A stretch of 5,034 nt of DNA, taken from assembly GCA_964525625.1 (NCBI GenBank), contig CAZGKY010000146.1:1-5034 (forward strand), given 5' to 3'. Of the stretch, positions 4,988 through 5,034 are shown one piece after another; position 1 is the stretch's first letter; each line of letters opens with the position of its first letter. The notes under the pieces are model-generated. The model made no database searches and was not told the origin of the DNA. It worked only from the letters and a program-made list of their open reading frames with translations. Position numbers and translations under genes: made by a program. The stretch is from Stramentimicrobium sp964525625. Its GTDB lineage: Bacteria; Atribacterota; Phoenicimicrobiia; Phoenicimicrobiales; Stramentimicrobiaceae.

Positions 4988-5034
4988 AGATCGGAAGAGC
5001 GTCGTGTAGGGAAAGAGTGTAGGATAGGGTGTAG
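4988..5034. other. Sequencing adapter (artefact), 3' end
   Basis: The block starts AGATCGGAAGAGC, the Illumina adapter read in reverse complement, and continues through 5020, followed by a 14-base tail. It mirrors 1-45 exactly, with two extra bases at the outer end. The open frame of the deacetylase gene runs on into it, so any translation past 4987 is spurious. Confidence 0.97.

Noticed and set aside
1..5034. Perfect terminal inverted repeat suggesting a transposon, plasmid or phage end
   Set aside because: The repeat is Illumina adapter plus a primer tail; no transposase, integrase or replication gene is present.

Overview
The window is one whole assembled fragment. Both ends carry Illumina-type adapter sequence (1-45 and 4988-5034), so native DNA covers only about 46-4987. 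It is bacterial and AT-rich: roughly one third G+C overall by eye, with spacers far lower. Genes have ATG starts and mostly clear Shine-Dalgarno sites, and the pilins have bacterial-type prepilin leaders of the G|FTLIEL kind. No rRNA, tRNA or taxonomic marker is present, so the organism cannot be named. An uncultured low-GC anaerobe, such as an Atribacterota-like or Clostridia-like lineage, would fit, but this is only an impression.

All five genes lie on the + strand. In order they are: a small type IV pilin-like protein (259-717); a 356-base AT-rich spacer; a second, paralogous pilin (1074-1508); a hairpin terminator (about 1538-1590); a large multi-pass membrane protein of the O-antigen ligase/polymerase (Wzy_C) type with about five C-terminal TPR repeats (1631-3694); a third, divergent pilin-like protein lacking the usual Glu+5 (3972-4370); and the first 161 residues of a membrane-anchored PIG-L/LmbE-type deacetylase (4505-4987), cut off by the adapter.

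The three pilin-like proteins align without gaps over the first 51 residues after the predicted cleavage site and end that block in the same Ser-Glu-Leu at mature positions 49-51. They are therefore one local family. The most economical reading is a surface-fibre locus with its own glycan chemistry: pilin subunits, an O-antigen-ligase-like enzyme that could transfer lipid-linked glycan to them, and a deacetylase predicted to sit outside the cytoplasmic membrane that could trim N-acetyl groups from that glycan. The pilin and enzyme families are well supported by sequence. The functional link between them is inferred from gene order only.

The unusual points are the Glu5-to-Gly change in the third pilin, the TPR domain fused to the ligase, the predicted outside-facing PIG-L enzyme, a short repeated motif near the pilin genes, and strong synonymous divergence between the two classical pilin genes.
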